DNA of 64,000 bases from Marinobacter orientalis (GTDB taxonomy: Bacteria; Pseudomonadota; Gammaproteobacteria; Pseudomonadales; Oleiphilaceae). The position numbers were made by a program, and so were the translations under genes. The stretch is from NCBI RefSeq assembly GCF_004792665.1, contig NZ_SRZX01000008.1:55999-119998 (forward strand). The letters run 5' to 3'. The notes under the pieces were generated by a model. The model did not search any database. It was not told where the DNA came from and was given only the letters and a program-made list of their open reading frames with translations. Shown here one piece after another: positions 7,659 to 16,546 of the stretch. The stretch's first letter is position 1. Every line of letters starts with the position of its first letter.

Positions 7659-8405
7659 ATGAGCCGTCATCTTTCTCGCCCTGCCGCCGAGGCATTAACG
7701 CTTACACCCATTGCCATTACCCGTTCCTGTTTCCGTGACAAGTTCGGAGTGCCCCGGCAGCCGGGGCTGACCCGGTTTGCCCATGCCGATCTGGTGATTC
7801 AGCCGCCGTTTGACCGGGAGGATGCGTTTCGGGGGCTGGAGACGGCCAGTCATTTGTGGCTGATGTTTCAGTTTCACGAGGCGGTGCGGGCGGAGTGGCG
7901 GCCGGTGGTTCGGCCTCCGCGGCTGGGGGGTAATAAAAAAATCGGGGTGTTTGCCAGCCGATCGCCGTTCCGGCCTAACAGTCTGGGGCTGTCGGTGGTG
8001 CGCAATGAGGGGCTTGGAAGGGATGATGACGGGCAGCTGGTGTTGCGGATCCGGGAGCATGATCTGATTGACGGTACGCCGATTCTGGATATCAAGCCGT
8101 ATCTGCCGTTTGTGGATTCGGTGCCGGAGGCGTCTCTGGGCTGGGCGGATTCGGCGCCGACGGAGCGGTTGCCGGTGGTGTTTCTGGAGGAGGCGGAGCA
8201 GCAGCTTGCCGGGCTGCCGGCATCGCGTTATCCGGACCTGCGGGGGCTTATCGAGGATGTGGTGGCTTACGATCCGCGGCCGTCGTTTCGGCGGGGGCGG
8301 GATGAGGAGCGGATTTACGGGGCGCATCTGTACGATCTGAATGTGCGCTTTCGCTTTGTCAATGACAATTCACAGGAACGTGTCGAAGTGCTAACTGTCT
8401 GCTAA
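7659..8405 (+). CDS. trmO: tRNA (N6-threonylcarbamoyladenosine37-N6)-methyltransferase TrmO
   Basis: SAM-dependent enzyme that adds a methyl group to t6A37 in a subset of tRNAs. The 248 residues show the TsaA/YaeB fold markers: PIAITRSCFRDKFGVPRQPG near the N-terminus, SHLWLMFQFHE, the NKKIGVFASRSPFRPNSLGL segment that binds SAM, and the C-terminal domain with YDPRPSFR. ATG 7659 is chosen; an in-frame TTG at 7644 would add five residues, and neither has a convincing ribosome site. It stands alone between the family-B repeat and the histidine kinase. Confidence 0.93.
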   Translation: MSRHLSRPAAEALTLTPIAITRSCFRDKFGVPRQPGLTRFAHADLVIQPPFDREDAFRGLETASHLWLMFQFHEAVRAEWRPVVRPPRLGGNKKIGVFASRSPFRPNSLGLSVVRNEGLGRDDDGQLVLRIREHDLIDGTPILDIKPYLPFVDSVPEASLGWADSAPTERLPVVFLEEAEQQLAGLPASRYPDLRGLIEDVVAYDPRPSFRRGRDEERIYGAHLYDLNVRFRFVNDNSQERVEVLTVC

Positions 8406-8436
8406 ACTGCTGACCGGTTGTTTTTTCGACACAGGG

Positions 8437-10809
8437 ATGCGTGCCTTGCCTTCCAATCGGTTATTCAGACGAATAGGTGTACGGCCTCTGGCGGCCAGGC
8501 TGCTGGTTTATGTTCTGCTGTTCAGCGTTATCCTGTCACTGGCGGCAACCGGTGTGCAGATGATTGGCGAGTTCGAGCGCCGCACGGCGGAGCTTCGTAA
8601 CACCCAGCAGCGTGCTGCCGATCTGGTTTCCGGCGCCATGAGCAATAATCTCTGGCTGATGAACTACAGTGAGGTGGCCAACAGCCTCGACGATATGCGT
8701 GCCCTCCCGGAGATCCAGCACGCCCGGGTGATCACTGCCACCGGCGAGGAGTTCAATACCGGCATCTATCCGGATGACCGTGTGATCACCCAGTCCTTCC
8801 CTCTGGTTTTCGATCGCGCGTCGTTTGACAGCTCTGACGACACCCGCGAAGCCATGGGCACGCTGACGGTCACTTCGTCGGTGGAAACGGTTTATAACGA
8901 GCTGATGGACCGCGCCCTGCTGACGCTGGCGTACCAGTCAATGATTGTGATGCTGGGCACGCTGGGGCTGCTGCTTATTGTCCGCCTCACCCTGTCCCGG
9001 CATCTGGAGGCGATTTCCGATTATGCCGCCCGGCTGAATCTGGATGCGTTGATTGAGCCGCTAAGGCTTCGCCGTAAACCGCCCAGGCGCGGCGATGAGC
9101 TCAGCGAGCTGGAGCAGGCCCTGAACACCATGCGCCTGCAGTTGCTGGAAGATACCCGCTCTCTGCGCCAGACCTCGATCCAGTCCCGGGATGAGCGGGA
9201 CGAAGCCGTGCGCGCCAATCACGCCAAGAGTCAGTTCCTGGCCAATGTCAGCCATGAACTGCGCATTCCTCTGCAGTCGGTTCTGGGTTACGCCAACCTG
9301 CTGACAGACACGCCCCTGGACCAGGACCAGCGGGAGTATGTTCATACACTGATGAATGCCTCCGAGAGCCTGTCGTCGATCATCAATGATCTGCTGGATA
9401 TTTCCAGCATGGAAGCCGGCAAGCTGATGCTGGAGGACATTCCCTTTGACCTGAGGGAGACCCTGAACGATCTGGTGCACATGCTGGGCGCCCGCGCCCG
9501 CGAAAAGGGCCTGGCCCTGGAGCTGCGCATTGACGAAAATCTGCCCTGGGCGCTGCGGGGCGATCCGGTGCGGCTGCGGCAGATCCTGCTGAACATGACC
9601 TCCAACGCCATCAAGTTTACCGATTCCGGCCATGTGCTGATCAGTATCGAGGTCCTGGGCCGCAGGGACGACAAGGTGCGGCTGCGGATAGCGGTTGAAG
9701 ATACCGGCGTCGGCATCAACCCTGAGGACATTCCGCTGGTGTATGAGCCTTACGTTCAGCTGGGCCAGCGCTTCCAGCGCCAGCTTCCGGGGGCCGGCCT
9801 GGGCCTGACCATCTGTCGCCAGCTGGTTCAGCTGATGAACGGCTCGCTGGAGCTGGAGAGCAAACCCGGGGATGGTTCCACTTTCTGGATGGAACTGACG
9901 TTGCCGGTGGCTGCCGAAAGTGCCACCCGCAGCCGGCCGGACACCAGCATGATCCGGGGTAAGCGCATTCTGGTGGTAGACTCCTATGAGCTGTCCCGCA
10001 AGATTACCCTGGAGATGCTGGCGCGACATGAGCTGGATATTGAAGCGGTAAACTCTGCCGCCGAAGCGCTGACCTCACTGCGGCTGGCCTCCGATAGCCA
10101 CGAGCCCTTTAATGCGATTGTGCTGGATGGATTTGTGCCGGACATGGACAGCGATCTGCTGTGCCGCCAGATCCGCGGTAATCCGGAATGGAGCCATACC
10201 CGGCTGCTGATCCTGTCGTCCAACCCCCAGCGGGGGGATGCGGAGCATTTCCGCCAGGCCGGAGCCGATGCGTTTCTGAGCAAATCTCTGCGGGAATCCT
10301 GCCTGACACCGATTCTGCATCAGCTGTTTGCGGATGCGGCGCGGGACGAACGCCGGTTCCTGACCCGGTTTTCCCTGCAGGCGGTCAGCGATAACACGCG
10401 CCGCCGGGAACCACCCTGTAGCCGTATGAAAGTGCTGTTGGTGGAGGACAATCCGGTTAATCGCACCCTCACGCGCCGGCTGCTGGAAAAACTCGGCTGT
10501 GACGTGATGACGGCCAATGACGGCGAGGCCGCCTCGAGCCTTTGGCAGTGGCATCCGTTCGACCTTATTTTCATGGACTGCATCATGCCCCGGATGGATG
10601 GATTCGAGGCCACGCGGCGCCTGCGCCAGTGGGAGAAGGACCACAACCGCACGCCGGTCCCCGTGGTGGCTTTAACGGCCAGCGCCATGGAGAAAGACGA
10701 AGAGCAATGCCGCGAGGCCGGTATGGATTCTTTTGTTGCCAAGCCTGTCAATATTGAAATGCTACGGGCGGTTCTGGAACAATACTGCAAAGCGTCCGCA
10801 TCCACCTGA
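8437..10809 (+). CDS. Hybrid sensor histidine kinase with two receiver domains
   Basis: Membrane two-component kinase of 790 residues. Helices at about 19-43 and 165-187 flank a periplasmic sensor of roughly 120 residues, followed by a HAMP-like linker (188-240). The HisKA H-box is SHELRIPLQ with H273; the ATPase domain has the N-box around N390, G1 DTGVGI (422-427) and G2 GAGLGL (452-457). The first receiver (510-625) keeps D515, D564 and K616 but has Ser516 where a second acidic residue is usual. The second receiver (665-785) is complete (E670/D671, D714, K769). There is no Hpt domain and no partner regulator nearby, so phosphate must pass to a separate Hpt protein. The signal sensed is unknown. 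Confidence 0.92.
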   Translation: MRALPSNRLFRRIGVRPLAARLLVYVLLFSVILSLAATGVQMIGEFERRTAELRNTQQRAADLVSGAMSNNLWLMNYSEVANSLDDMRALPEIQHARVITATGEEFNTGIYPDDRVITQSFPLVFDRASFDSSDDTREAMGTLTVTSSVETVYNELMDRALLTLAYQSMIVMLGTLGLLLIVRLTLSRHLEAISDYAARLNLDALIEPLRLRRKPPRRGDELSELEQALNTMRLQLLEDTRSLRQTSIQSRDERDEAVRANHAKSQFLANVSHELRIPLQSVLGYANLLTDTPLDQDQREYVHTLMNASESLSSIINDLLDISSMEAGKLMLEDIPFDLRETLNDLVHMLGARAREKGLALELRIDENLPWALRGDPVRLRQILLNMTSNAIKFTDSGHVLISIEVLGRRDDKVRLRIAVEDTGVGINPEDIPLVYEPYVQLGQRFQRQLPGAGLGLTICRQLVQLMNGSLELESKPGDGSTFWMELTLPVAAESATRSRPDTSMIRGKRILVVDSYELSRKITLEMLARHELDIEAVNSAAEALTSLRLASDSHEPFNAIVLDGFVPDMDSDLLCRQIRGNPEWSHTRLLILSSNPQRGDAEHFRQAGADAFLSKSLRESCLTPILHQLFADAARDERRFLTRFSLQAVSDNTRRREPPCSRMKVLLVEDNPVNRTLTRRLLEKLGCDVMTANDGEAASSLWQWHPFDLIFMDCIMPRMDGFEATRRLRQWEKDHNRTPVPVVALTASAMEKDEEQCREAGMDSFVAKPVNIEMLRAVLEQYCKASAST

Positions 10810-10858
10810 TTACTTTTGATACCATCAGTACAAGTCAGACCGTCAATACAAGGCCACC

Positions 10859-11026
10859 ATGATCGTAGAATGCCCCACCTGTAAAAAAGCCGTGGAATGG
10901 AATGAGAGCAATCCTTTTCGCCCTTTCTGCTCCGAACGCTGTAAGCTGATCGACCTCGGCGCCTGGGCCAACGAAGAATACCGCGTGCCGGCAGAGAACG
11001 TGTCACCGGATGACCTCGACCAATAA
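10859..11026 (+). CDS. yacG: DNA gyrase inhibitor YacG (zinc-finger protein)
   Basis: A 55-residue protein beginning [14 protein letters not shown] and ending DDLDQ. The C-X2-C-X15-C-X3-C zinc site (C5, C8, C24, C28) and the segment [19 protein letters not shown] are diagnostic of YacG, which binds GyrB and blocks DNA binding by gyrase. An AAGG ribosome site precedes the ATG. It normally follows coaE directly; here it sits after the histidine kinase. Confidence 0.95.
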   Translation: MIVECPTCKKAVEWNESNPFRPFCSERCKLIDLGAWANEEYRVPAENVSPDDLDQ

Positions 11027-11130
11027 TCTCCCCTTACCCCGTTTTAAGTTGAGCCTGCTTTGGCTGCCCGTTACCATTCGGCCAAATAAAGCCCGATCCG
11101 ATTACACCCAATCAATGAGAAGGTAGAAGA

Positions 11131-11685
11131 ATGAAAGCGATCCGTATTCCCCTTATCGTACTGTCCCTTGCGTCAGCCCCTGTATTCGCTGCCGACGCAG
11201 ATCTGAGCCTGACCAACGACTCGGTCAAGGGCCAGGTGAATTTTTTCGATACCAACTCTGAGATTCAGGTGGGTACCGGCTATACCTATCATGAAGGCAG
11301 CCGCCATATCGGCAACCTGGATTTTCACGCCCAGGGCCGTACAGCGCTTGGCAACCTACCGACCACAGCCGGCCTCGGCCTGCGTGCAATCGGGTGGGAT
11401 GACGACGATGTGGACGGTGGTGCGGTGGCCCTGGGCGGGTTCGCCACGGTAAATATTCCCGACGTACCGGGCTTATCGTTCACCGGCGGGCTCCACTACG
11501 CACCCAGCATTCTGTCGTTCGGTGACTCCGACGAGATGACCAGTCTGGAACTGCGGGCCAGCTACCGGGTGATCCGGAATGCCGAGCTGTTTGCCGGTTA
11601 CCGTTACCTGAATACTGATTTTGATGGCCGCGGTGATCTCAACCTGGATGAGGGTGTGATGGCCGGCATGAAGATCTTCTTCTGA
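11131..11685 (+). CDS. YfaZ-family outer-membrane protein
   Basis: The 184 residues start with a signal peptide (MKAIRIPLIVLSLASAPVFA, cut before ADADL). The rest is a run of amphipathic strands typical of a small beta-barrel (VGTGYTYHEG, GLGLRAIGWDDDD, LELRASYRVI, LFAGYRYLNTDF) and ends in the C-terminal Phe (MKIFF) used in outer-membrane insertion. Similarity to YfaZ is recognised from overall pattern. Members are thought to be porin-like, but substrates are unknown. AAGGTAG precedes ATG 11131. The 111-bp gap after it contains a GC-rich 7-bp hairpin without a T tract. Confidence 0.82.
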   Translation: MKAIRIPLIVLSLASAPVFAADADLSLTNDSVKGQVNFFDTNSEIQVGTGYTYHEGSRHIGNLDFHAQGRTALGNLPTTAGLGLRAIGWDDDDVDGGAVALGGFATVNIPDVPGLSFTGGLHYAPSILSFGDSDEMTSLELRASYRVIRNAELFAGYRYLNTDFDGRGDLNLDEGVMAGMKIFF

Positions 11686-11808
11686 TCCGACCCTGAAAAC
11701 CTTGCAGGTCCGGCCGGCGTGCCGGACTGACCACCACCAGACTGCCCGGGCGACGTGGCCGTATAACCTGTTATAATTGCTGCCATATCAATTGTAATGA
11801 GAGGTCTT

Positions 11809-12735
11809 ATGTCTTCTGGTATCCGGGCGTTCTTGCTGATTTTTCCGATGGTGGTTTTCGGCTTGTGGGGAGCACTGCACACACCGGATCCCGACCTGGA
11901 TCGAAACGGTCATGGCAATGGCGAGGTCGCGCTGAGCAAATTACCACCGCTGCCCCATTGGGCCACGGCCGATCTGCCGGACTTCTCCACTTATCGCGAT
12001 ACTACTGAGAAGAAGGCGGCGTTCTTCTCGTTTCTCTACCCGCGCATCGTACTGGCGAACTCCCGCATTCTGATCGAACGTGAGTATCTGCAAAGTCTTG
12101 CCAGCAAGGACGAGCTCAACAAGACCGAGCTGAACTGGCTGAAAAACCAGGCAGAGCGCCTGCGGGTTGATGAAGAGCCGGGCAGCGCCGACATGTTCCG
12201 GCGGCTCGAGAGCCGTCTGGATGTAATTCCTCCCTCACTTATTATGGCGCAGGCCGCCAATGAATCCGCTTGGGGCACCTCACGCTTTGCTCTGCGGGGA
12301 AACAATCTGTTTGGCCAGTGGTGTTTCTCCAAGGGCTGCGGCCTGGTACCGCAGAGCCGTGTCGAAGGTGCCAGCCATGAAGTGGCAAGCTTCGACTCCC
12401 CGTACCTCTCGGTACGCTCCTACATTCAGAACCTCAACCGTCATCCTGCCTACCAGAAACTTCGGGACGTCCGCCTCAGGGCCCGCACCAACGGCAATGA
12501 CGCCAGCGGTACAAGCCTCGCTGCCGGCCTGATTGACTATTCCGAGCGCGGCGAGGAATACGTGGCTGAAATCCGCAGCATGATTCGTTACAACAATCTG
12601 GGCTACTACGACGAAAAATTTCGCAGTGTTCGGGACAGCAGCCAGCAGGCATTGCTGGAACTGGCGTCAGCCGGCAAGGCAGAAACCCTGCTGCCGGACA
12701 GTGGTGCGAACGACGCCAGCGCCGATGAAGGTTAA
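11809..12735 (+). CDS. Bax-like glucosaminidase-domain protein
   Basis: Putative peptidoglycan hydrolase of 308 residues with an N-terminal membrane anchor (about residues 6-22) and a C-terminal glucosaminidase domain. The segment PPSLIMAQAANESAWGTSRF contains the catalytic-type Glu, followed by GNNLFGQWCF and YLSVRSYIQNLNRHPAY, matching Bax of E. coli and Vibrio. ATG 11809 is preferred because AGAGG precedes it; the in-frame ATG at 11797 has no ribosome site. It would act on the cell wall in the periplasm. A TATAAT at 11772-11777 may be its promoter -10. Confidence 0.85.
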   Translation: MSSGIRAFLLIFPMVVFGLWGALHTPDPDLDRNGHGNGEVALSKLPPLPHWATADLPDFSTYRDTTEKKAAFFSFLYPRIVLANSRILIEREYLQSLASKDELNKTELNWLKNQAERLRVDEEPGSADMFRRLESRLDVIPPSLIMAQAANESAWGTSRFALRGNNLFGQWCFSKGCGLVPQSRVEGASHEVASFDSPYLSVRSYIQNLNRHPAYQKLRDVRLRARTNGNDASGTSLAAGLIDYSERGEEYVAEIRSMIRYNNLGYYDEKFRSVRDSSQQALLELASAGKAETLLPDSGANDASADEG

Positions 12736-12784
12736 TCCCGCCCGCCGATAACGGCCCAGATAGGTATTTCCGGAGATGCTGTCC

Positions 12785-13681
12785 ATGCTCAGTTTCCTGC
12801 CTGCACCGCTGAAAGGCGTGCTTGCAATCCTGCTCATTGTGCTGAACACCCTGTGGCTTTTCCCGATTCTGATGGTCTTCGCCGTCATCAAACTGGTGAT
12901 TCCGGCAGCCGCCGTCCGCAGGGGATGCACCATTATTCTCAACCGCATTGCCTGGCTGTGGATCGGCTTCAACAATGTACTGGCGGATGTGCTCCACGAT
13001 ATCGAGTGGGACGTTCGCGGCGCCGAAGGCCTGAGCCGTGATCACTGGTATTTCGTCACCTGCAACCATCAGAGCTGGACCGATATCCCGGCCATTCAGC
13101 ATGCGCTGAACAGCCGTATTCCGCTGCTCAAGTTTTTCCTGAAACAGCAGCTGATCTGGGTGCCTTTTCTGGGTATTGCCTGGTGGGCCCTGGATTTTCC
13201 GTTCATGCAGCGGCACACCAAGGAACAGATCGCCCGCCGCCCGGAACTGAAAGGCCGGGATGTGGAAACCACCCGCGCCGCCTGCGAAAAGTTCCGCTAT
13301 ACCCCGGTGACCATCTTCAATTTCATGGAAGGCACCCGGCTGACGCCAGCAAAGCACAAGAGCCAGAACTCACCCTACAGGAACCTGCTGAAGCCCCGTG
13401 CCGGTGGCACCGCCTTTGTACTGGAGGCGATGGGCGAATCGCTGCATACCATGCTGGACGTGACGATCCTCTACCCGGAGGGCAGGTGCGGAATCTGGGA
13501 CTACCTGTGCGGGCGCGTGCAGAAAATTGTCATTGATATACGAACCCGGGAAATACCGCGGCGATTCCTGGGCATGGACTACCAGAACGACCGCGAGGTC
13601 CGCGTTGATTTCCAGCGCTGGGTGAGCGAGCTGTGGGCCGAGAAGGACGCCCGCATTGAAGAACTGAAACAGACCGCCTGA
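12785..13681 (+). CDS. YihG-type 1-acylglycerol-3-phosphate acyltransferase
   Basis: Inner-membrane PlsC-superfamily enzyme of 298 residues that likely transfers a fatty acyl group to lysophosphatidate. Hydrophobic helices lie near 10-45. The acyltransferase blocks are NHQSWTD (the NHX4D catalytic motif) and FMEGTRLTP (the EGTR glycerol-phosphate site, with Met replacing the usual Pro). These variants fit the YihG subgroup rather than PlsC itself. ATG 12785 is chosen because GGAG lies 9 nt upstream; the ATG at 12776 abuts that site. Confidence 0.88.
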   Translation: MLSFLPAPLKGVLAILLIVLNTLWLFPILMVFAVIKLVIPAAAVRRGCTIILNRIAWLWIGFNNVLADVLHDIEWDVRGAEGLSRDHWYFVTCNHQSWTDIPAIQHALNSRIPLLKFFLKQQLIWVPFLGIAWWALDFPFMQRHTKEQIARRPELKGRDVETTRAACEKFRYTPVTIFNFMEGTRLTPAKHKSQNSPYRNLLKPRAGGTAFVLEAMGESLHTMLDVTILYPEGRCGIWDYLCGRVQKIVIDIRTREIPRRFLGMDYQNDREVRVDFQRWVSELWAEKDARIEELKQTA

Positions 13682-13684
13682 TCG

Positions 13685-16273
13685 TTACAACAGCCCCAGC
13701 TCGCGGGCGCGGACGATGGCCTGGGTACGGGACCTCACCTCGAGCTTGGCATTGATCCGGCGAGCATGGGTTTTGACGGTGTGCAGGGAAATATGCAGGC
13801 GGTCGGCAATATCCTGGTTGGAGAGCCCCTGGGCGATGAGCTCCAGCACGCCCTGCTCCCTGTCACTGATAGGCTCCGCCAGGGCCGCCTGTTCTTTCAT
13901 ATCGGACAGGCCGTACAGCCGTCCCACGGACTCGGTGAAAGCCGTATCCGGCAACTGCTGCCAGGTTTTTTCCAGCAACTCCTGCAACTCGCCCCTGAGC
14001 TCGGCGAACGGGCTGATGTAGTGCTCGTCTCCGGCCATACTGATCGCTGTGGCCAGAATCTTCTGTGCAGCTGCGGGGCCTTTCTGGCGCCAGCTGACAA
14101 CGCTTTCCAACAATCTTGAGTGAATGTCCAGCCCGAACGGGAGTGATCCGCCGTTGTTGTTGCGGATACCCTTCACCGTTTCCGCGGCTTTGACATCGTC
14201 GCCCCGCGCCAGTTCGATCCTGGCCTGCAGGCAGGTCAGCATGCCCGGCATCATCGGAAACATTTCCGGAACACAATTCACTTCCCGCCATGGCTTCAGC
14301 CGCTCCATGGCCTGGGCCGCCGTATCCGCCTGCCCCAGCGCCAGCCAGCCACTGATTTTCAGAGCCTCCAGAACCGGGACATACACCGATTCGTCTACCT
14401 GCCAGGACTGCATGATGCGTTCGGCCCGACCAATCCAGGCGAAGGCATCGTTCATGCGGTTCTGGGTACGGCAGATCAGCACTCTCAGCGCCATGGCCAG
14501 TAACAGGCCCAGATCCCGCGTCTGCTCCCCGTGACGCATACAGGTAACCAGAAGTCGGTCTGCTTCCGCTTCCCTGCCCTGGTGCCACAGCACCATTACC
14601 AGGTTGAGCTGAAGCCGGGTTTCGCCAACCCGGGCCGGCCGGGAGGCCTCGTTCATGGCGGTGTCCAGGCCAGTCCTCAGAAGCTGCTCGGCGTGCTTCA
14701 GCGAGCCCTTGCCCAGCTCAATGCGGGCGTGGGCGTAAACCGCCAGAATTTCCGAACCTCCGTCCCCTGCTTCCCTGGCCAGTCGCGCTGCAATGCGGTT
14801 GGCTTCCCTCGCTTCGCCAAATTCACCGGCTGCGCACAGCGCGCTGGAGCGGACCAGTTGCGTAACCAGCTGACCCTGGGTGGACAGCTCCTCGGCCTGC
14901 AACGCCCTGTCCGCTACTTCCAGGGCTTCATCAACACTGCCCTCACCCCGCAGGATAAACGCTCTCAGGGCATCAATGCGGCCCTCCAGTCCGGGATGAG
15001 CTCCGTGGTCAAGATCGTGGATCAGCACCCGCGCCTGGCTGAACTGACCACCGATGGCATGGACCCACCCGTAAACGATCTTCAGCCGTGCGCTCTTTTC
15101 CAGCAGGCCCGGCGGCAGAGAACGGCGAAGCCGCAGCAGCGATGCCGTGTCCTGACCAATCAGCAACGCCTCTGAGCCTTCCGAGGCAATCTGTACCGAC
15201 TCGTCCAGGTCTCCGCTCAGCAGCGCGTACCGCAATGCCTCGGGAAACTGGTTACGCTCACTGAACCAGCGGCTGGCCTTCAGCGCCCGATCCCGGGAGC
15301 CATCCAGAGCGGGGGTCTGCAGCCAGTCATGGAGCAATGGATTGAGACGGAACCAGCGCCCCCTGCCCGGCAGCGGGCGCAGAGGTATGCCGGTTTCGGC
15401 AGCCGCAGAGGGCCTGAAGGCGTGGTCGCAACCGGCATCCGCCAGAGCCAGGAAAAGCTCGTCGGAGACAATCTCCATTTCCGCCATAATGCGCAGGGAA
15501 CGCTGCTGCCCCGGGGTCAGATGAATAAGCACCGCATCTCGGAGAAAGCGCTCAACGCTGAAGGTTTCCTGAATCGGCAACCGCGTCTCGGCGGAGGAAT
15601 CCAGCTCTCGCTGATAAAGCGCGAGGGGGGTCACCCAGCCTTCGGTCAGTGCATAGAGATGTTCCACCGCAATGGTGGTTAGCTGGTTGCGGCTGACCGC
15701 TGTCTGGAAAAACTCGAAGGTTTCCGAGCGCGTCAGTTCCAGGGATTCGGCACCGACACGGTTCAACCGGCCTTCGAGTTCGTATGTATGGGTTTCAAAC
15801 GGCAGCGGTTTTCTCGACACCAGGACCAGCGCCAGACCGTCGGGCGTATTGGCCGCGAGTTGCTGCAACAGGGCGATGGCAGCGGGATTGACGACGGTCC
15901 CAATGTTATCGATTACCAGTACGCTGTCGGCTTCCGGCTCGTTCCAGCGGGGATCCGACAACAGCAGCGCCAGTGCGTCACTGTAGCTCGAGGCTTTCTG
16001 CTGGCCGGGAGGCCGGGAAGCGCCAGCGGGTGGCGTCAGTGCAATGTCGAGAAGAGCCATCAACCGGCCGGGGTCGTTCTCCTGACCGGTCAGGCCCAGC
16101 CATCTCACGGTTTCCAGGTTCCGGCCGTTTTCACGAAAGGCAACACTCAGGGCATGTGTTTTACCATACCCTGGCGGCGCCTCAACAGACAGCACCTTAC
16201 CCGGCGCGGTAGCAGATGTGAGCTTTTCAGTAAGTGCTTTTCTTCGCAGGTAATTGGGAACGGGCTCCGGCAT
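13685..16273 (-). CDS. MalT-like LuxR-family ATP-dependent transcriptional regulator (LAL type)
   Basis: Large regulator of 862 residues from ATG 16273. Near the N-terminus is a P-loop (EAPPGYGKT, about 31-39) of the STAND NTPase class, then a Walker-B-like VLVIDN, a long helical TPR-like region, and a C-terminal GerE helix-turn-helix (SNQDIADRLHISLHTVKTH) in the last 65 residues. Such proteins bind ATP and an inducer to activate nearby genes. The start is uncertain: the frame stays open to ATG 16516, but that codon lies inside the terminator of the upstream gene. It is on the same strand as DUF1329/DUF1302, which it may control. Confidence 0.85.
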   Translation of the reverse strand: MPEPVPNYLRRKALTEKLTSATAPGKVLSVEAPPGYGKTHALSVAFRENGRNLETVRWLGLTGQENDPGRLMALLDIALTPPAGASRPPGQQKASSYSDALALLLSDPRWNEPEADSVLVIDNIGTVVNPAAIALLQQLAANTPDGLALVLVSRKPLPFETHTYELEGRLNRVGAESLELTRSETFEFFQTAVSRNQLTTIAVEHLYALTEGWVTPLALYQRELDSSAETRLPIQETFSVERFLRDAVLIHLTPGQQRSLRIMAEMEIVSDELFLALADAGCDHAFRPSAAAETGIPLRPLPGRGRWFRLNPLLHDWLQTPALDGSRDRALKASRWFSERNQFPEALRYALLSGDLDESVQIASEGSEALLIGQDTASLLRLRRSLPPGLLEKSARLKIVYGWVHAIGGQFSQARVLIHDLDHGAHPGLEGRIDALRAFILRGEGSVDEALEVADRALQAEELSTQGQLVTQLVRSSALCAAGEFGEAREANRIAARLAREAGDGGSEILAVYAHARIELGKGSLKHAEQLLRTGLDTAMNEASRPARVGETRLQLNLVMVLWHQGREAEADRLLVTCMRHGEQTRDLGLLLAMALRVLICRTQNRMNDAFAWIGRAERIMQSWQVDESVYVPVLEALKISGWLALGQADTAAQAMERLKPWREVNCVPEMFPMMPGMLTCLQARIELARGDDVKAAETVKGIRNNNGGSLPFGLDIHSRLLESVVSWRQKGPAAAQKILATAISMAGDEHYISPFAELRGELQELLEKTWQQLPDTAFTESVGRLYGLSDMKEQAALAEPISDREQGVLELIAQGLSNQDIADRLHISLHTVKTHARRINAKLEVRSRTQAIVRARELGLL

Positions 16274-16486
16274 CCGCACCCGCTGACGCAGTAAATCCCT
16301 GATCAACTCGCCACGATGTACTCCGCCCAGTGCCGACTGGAACTCATCATTGGCCGCACAGCCATCATCAAATGATTTCACTCTCTGCCCCGTTGAAAAC
16401 CCGGAATTCGTGGGCACATTGGCCCATTTTCCGGCAAATGAGTAGGGAGAGATTAAACTAAAGTAGGGGTAGGCTGCAAAAACAAA

Positions 16487-16512
16487 AAACGGCGGGCCGC
16501 AGCCCGCCGTTT
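16487..16512 (-). terminator. Rho-independent terminator of the DUF1302-DUF1329 unit
   Basis: An 11-bp perfect stem (AAACGGCGGGC / GCCCGCCGTTT) with a 4-nt loop lies 34 bp after the DUF1329 stop. On the minus strand it is followed by TTTGTTTTTG. It separates the two-gene unit from the LuxR-type regulator downstream. The rest of the 16274-16546 gap shows no gene. Confidence 0.88.
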
Positions 16513-16546
16513 TCATAGCCCGGAATTGCTTCCGTACATCTGTGCC

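Noticed and set aside
11708..11727. GTCCGGC/GCCGGAC hairpin after the YfaZ-type gene as a terminator
   Set aside because: There is no T tract on either strand and the stem is only 7 bp; it may be a weak structure or chance in GC-rich sequence.
16274..16516. An N-terminal extension of the LuxR-type regulator up to ATG 16516
   Set aside because: The first codons coincide with the terminator hairpin and T tract of the DUF1329 unit, and the extra 81 residues do not resemble the family.
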